From: Pseudomonadota bacterium
GTDB lineage: Bacteria > Pseudomonadota > Gammaproteobacteria > Acidithiobacillales > Acidithiobacillaceae
Assembly: GCA_021839095.1 (NCBI GenBank)
Contig: JAKCBU010000072.1
Coordinates: forward strand, 1 to 6,216
DNA: 6,216 bases
Direction of reading: 5' to 3'
The translations under genes were made by a program, and so were the position numbers. How positions within the stretch are numbered: position 1 is the first letter of the stretch; every line of letters starts with the position of its first letter. Under the pieces are notes generated by a model. It made no database searches. It had not been told where the DNA came from and saw only the letters and a program-made list of their open reading frames with translations. Of the stretch, positions 5,793 through 6,216 are shown piece after piece.

Positions 5793-6216
5793 ATGAACAC
5801 ACTGGTTACTGACGAACAGTTACAAGACCTCTTCGAGTCCTTTGACAATGCGATAAAGTGGCGCGACATGGATATCTTCGAATTGAACCGCCGTGGATAC
5901 ATGGGGTTGGTCAGTACGCCCAAGGCGGGCGCTGGCATACCCTTCCTGAAACAGCTTGTGCATCGGGTCAGACAGTTCGGGTCAGCGGCAAAGAAGGTGG
6001 TAGACACCCAGGCGCAAGGCCGAGCCATTGCCATGTTCTCTGACAGCCTGGAAAAGTTGCGCGCGGAGATGCAGGACGCAGCGGTGGCCCTCCAGTATCT
6101 GGGGTACCGGCATCCCGACAGCATGGCGGGATGCCCGGATGTCGAGATTACCAAGACCGTGGAGGCCGGCATCGACAAGGTGCTACACGCCTCTGATGCA
6201 ACCAGTACCACAACCT
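5793..6216 (+). CDS. Unknown soluble protein, N-terminal part (3' end outside window)
   Basis: An open frame of 141 codons runs from ATG 5793 off the window edge. AAAAAGGA at 5776-5783 is a good ribosome binding site 9 bases before the start. The product begins MNTLVTDEQLQDLFESFDNA and appears mainly helical and cytoplasmic: an acidic N-terminal helix, a Gly/Pro break (STPKAGAGIP, about 41-50), a basic amphipathic stretch (FLKQLVHRVRQFGSAAKKV), a further helix (SLEKLRAEMQDAAVALQYLG) and a Ser/Thr-rich end. There are no membrane segments, signal peptide or motif I recognise. An antisense ORF (5717-6211) overlaps most of it but lacks a comparable start signal. The gene is separated from the dotM-dotL operon by the hipBA locus, so it is either the next element gene or part of another operon. 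Confidence 0.7.
   Translation, partial: MNTLVTDEQLQDLFESFDNAIKWRDMDIFELNRRGYMGLVSTPKAGAGIPFLKQLVHRVRQFGSAAKKVVDTQAQGRAIAMFSDSLEKLRAEMQDAAVALQYLGYRHPDSMAGCPDVEITKTVEAGIDKVLHASDATSTTT

Noticed and set aside
5717..6211. 164-residue antisense ORF opposite the 5793 gene
   Set aside because: The sense frame has a strong Shine-Dalgarno and protein-like composition; the antisense frame is Ser/Arg/Cys-rich without a start signal.

Overview
The window comes from a GC-rich bacterial genome, most likely a pseudomonadote, and looks like the conjugation module of a plasmid or integrative element with a small accessory insert. The host cannot be named from the sequence. The call of a mobile element rests on a type IVB (Dot/Icm, IncI-type) gene pair lying next to uncharacterised small genes and a broken toxin-antitoxin locus.

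Layout, all genes on the + strand. (1) 3-194: C-terminal end of an unrecognised gene cut by the window edge, followed by a possible 51-codon ORF (194-349) that starts inside its stop codon. (2) 379-1650: a DotM/IcmP/TrbA-type membrane protein. (3) 1647-4001: a DotL/IcmO/TrbC-type coupling ATPase, joined to dotM by an ATGA overlap. In the known systems these two proteins form the core of the type IV coupling complex at the inner membrane, which receives substrates and hands them to the secretion channel. (4) 4037-4372: a 111-residue unknown protein, 35 bp downstream with a strong Shine-Dalgarno, probably in the same transcription unit, carrying a duplicated DPDALxKY motif. (5) 4373-4525: a control region with a possible weak terminator, a TTGACA box and two copies of an 18-bp GAAC-N10-GTTC operator 32 bp apart. 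(6) 4526-4843: intact hipB-like antitoxin/repressor. (7) 4840-5577: hipA-like toxin pseudogene with an in-frame TGA near codon 131 and an abrupt end before the catalytic half of the kinase. (8) 5578-5792: no intact gene, only short ORF debris. (9) 5793 to the window edge: start of an unknown soluble protein with a good ribosome binding site.

Interpretation: dotM, dotL and the 4037 gene form a transfer-type operon. The hipBA locus sits after it as an accessory module that has lost its toxin but kept its repressor gene and operators. The strongest leads are the paired operators, the decayed hipA with an orphan hipB, the variable C-terminal tail of DotL, and the small repeat-bearing protein next to it.
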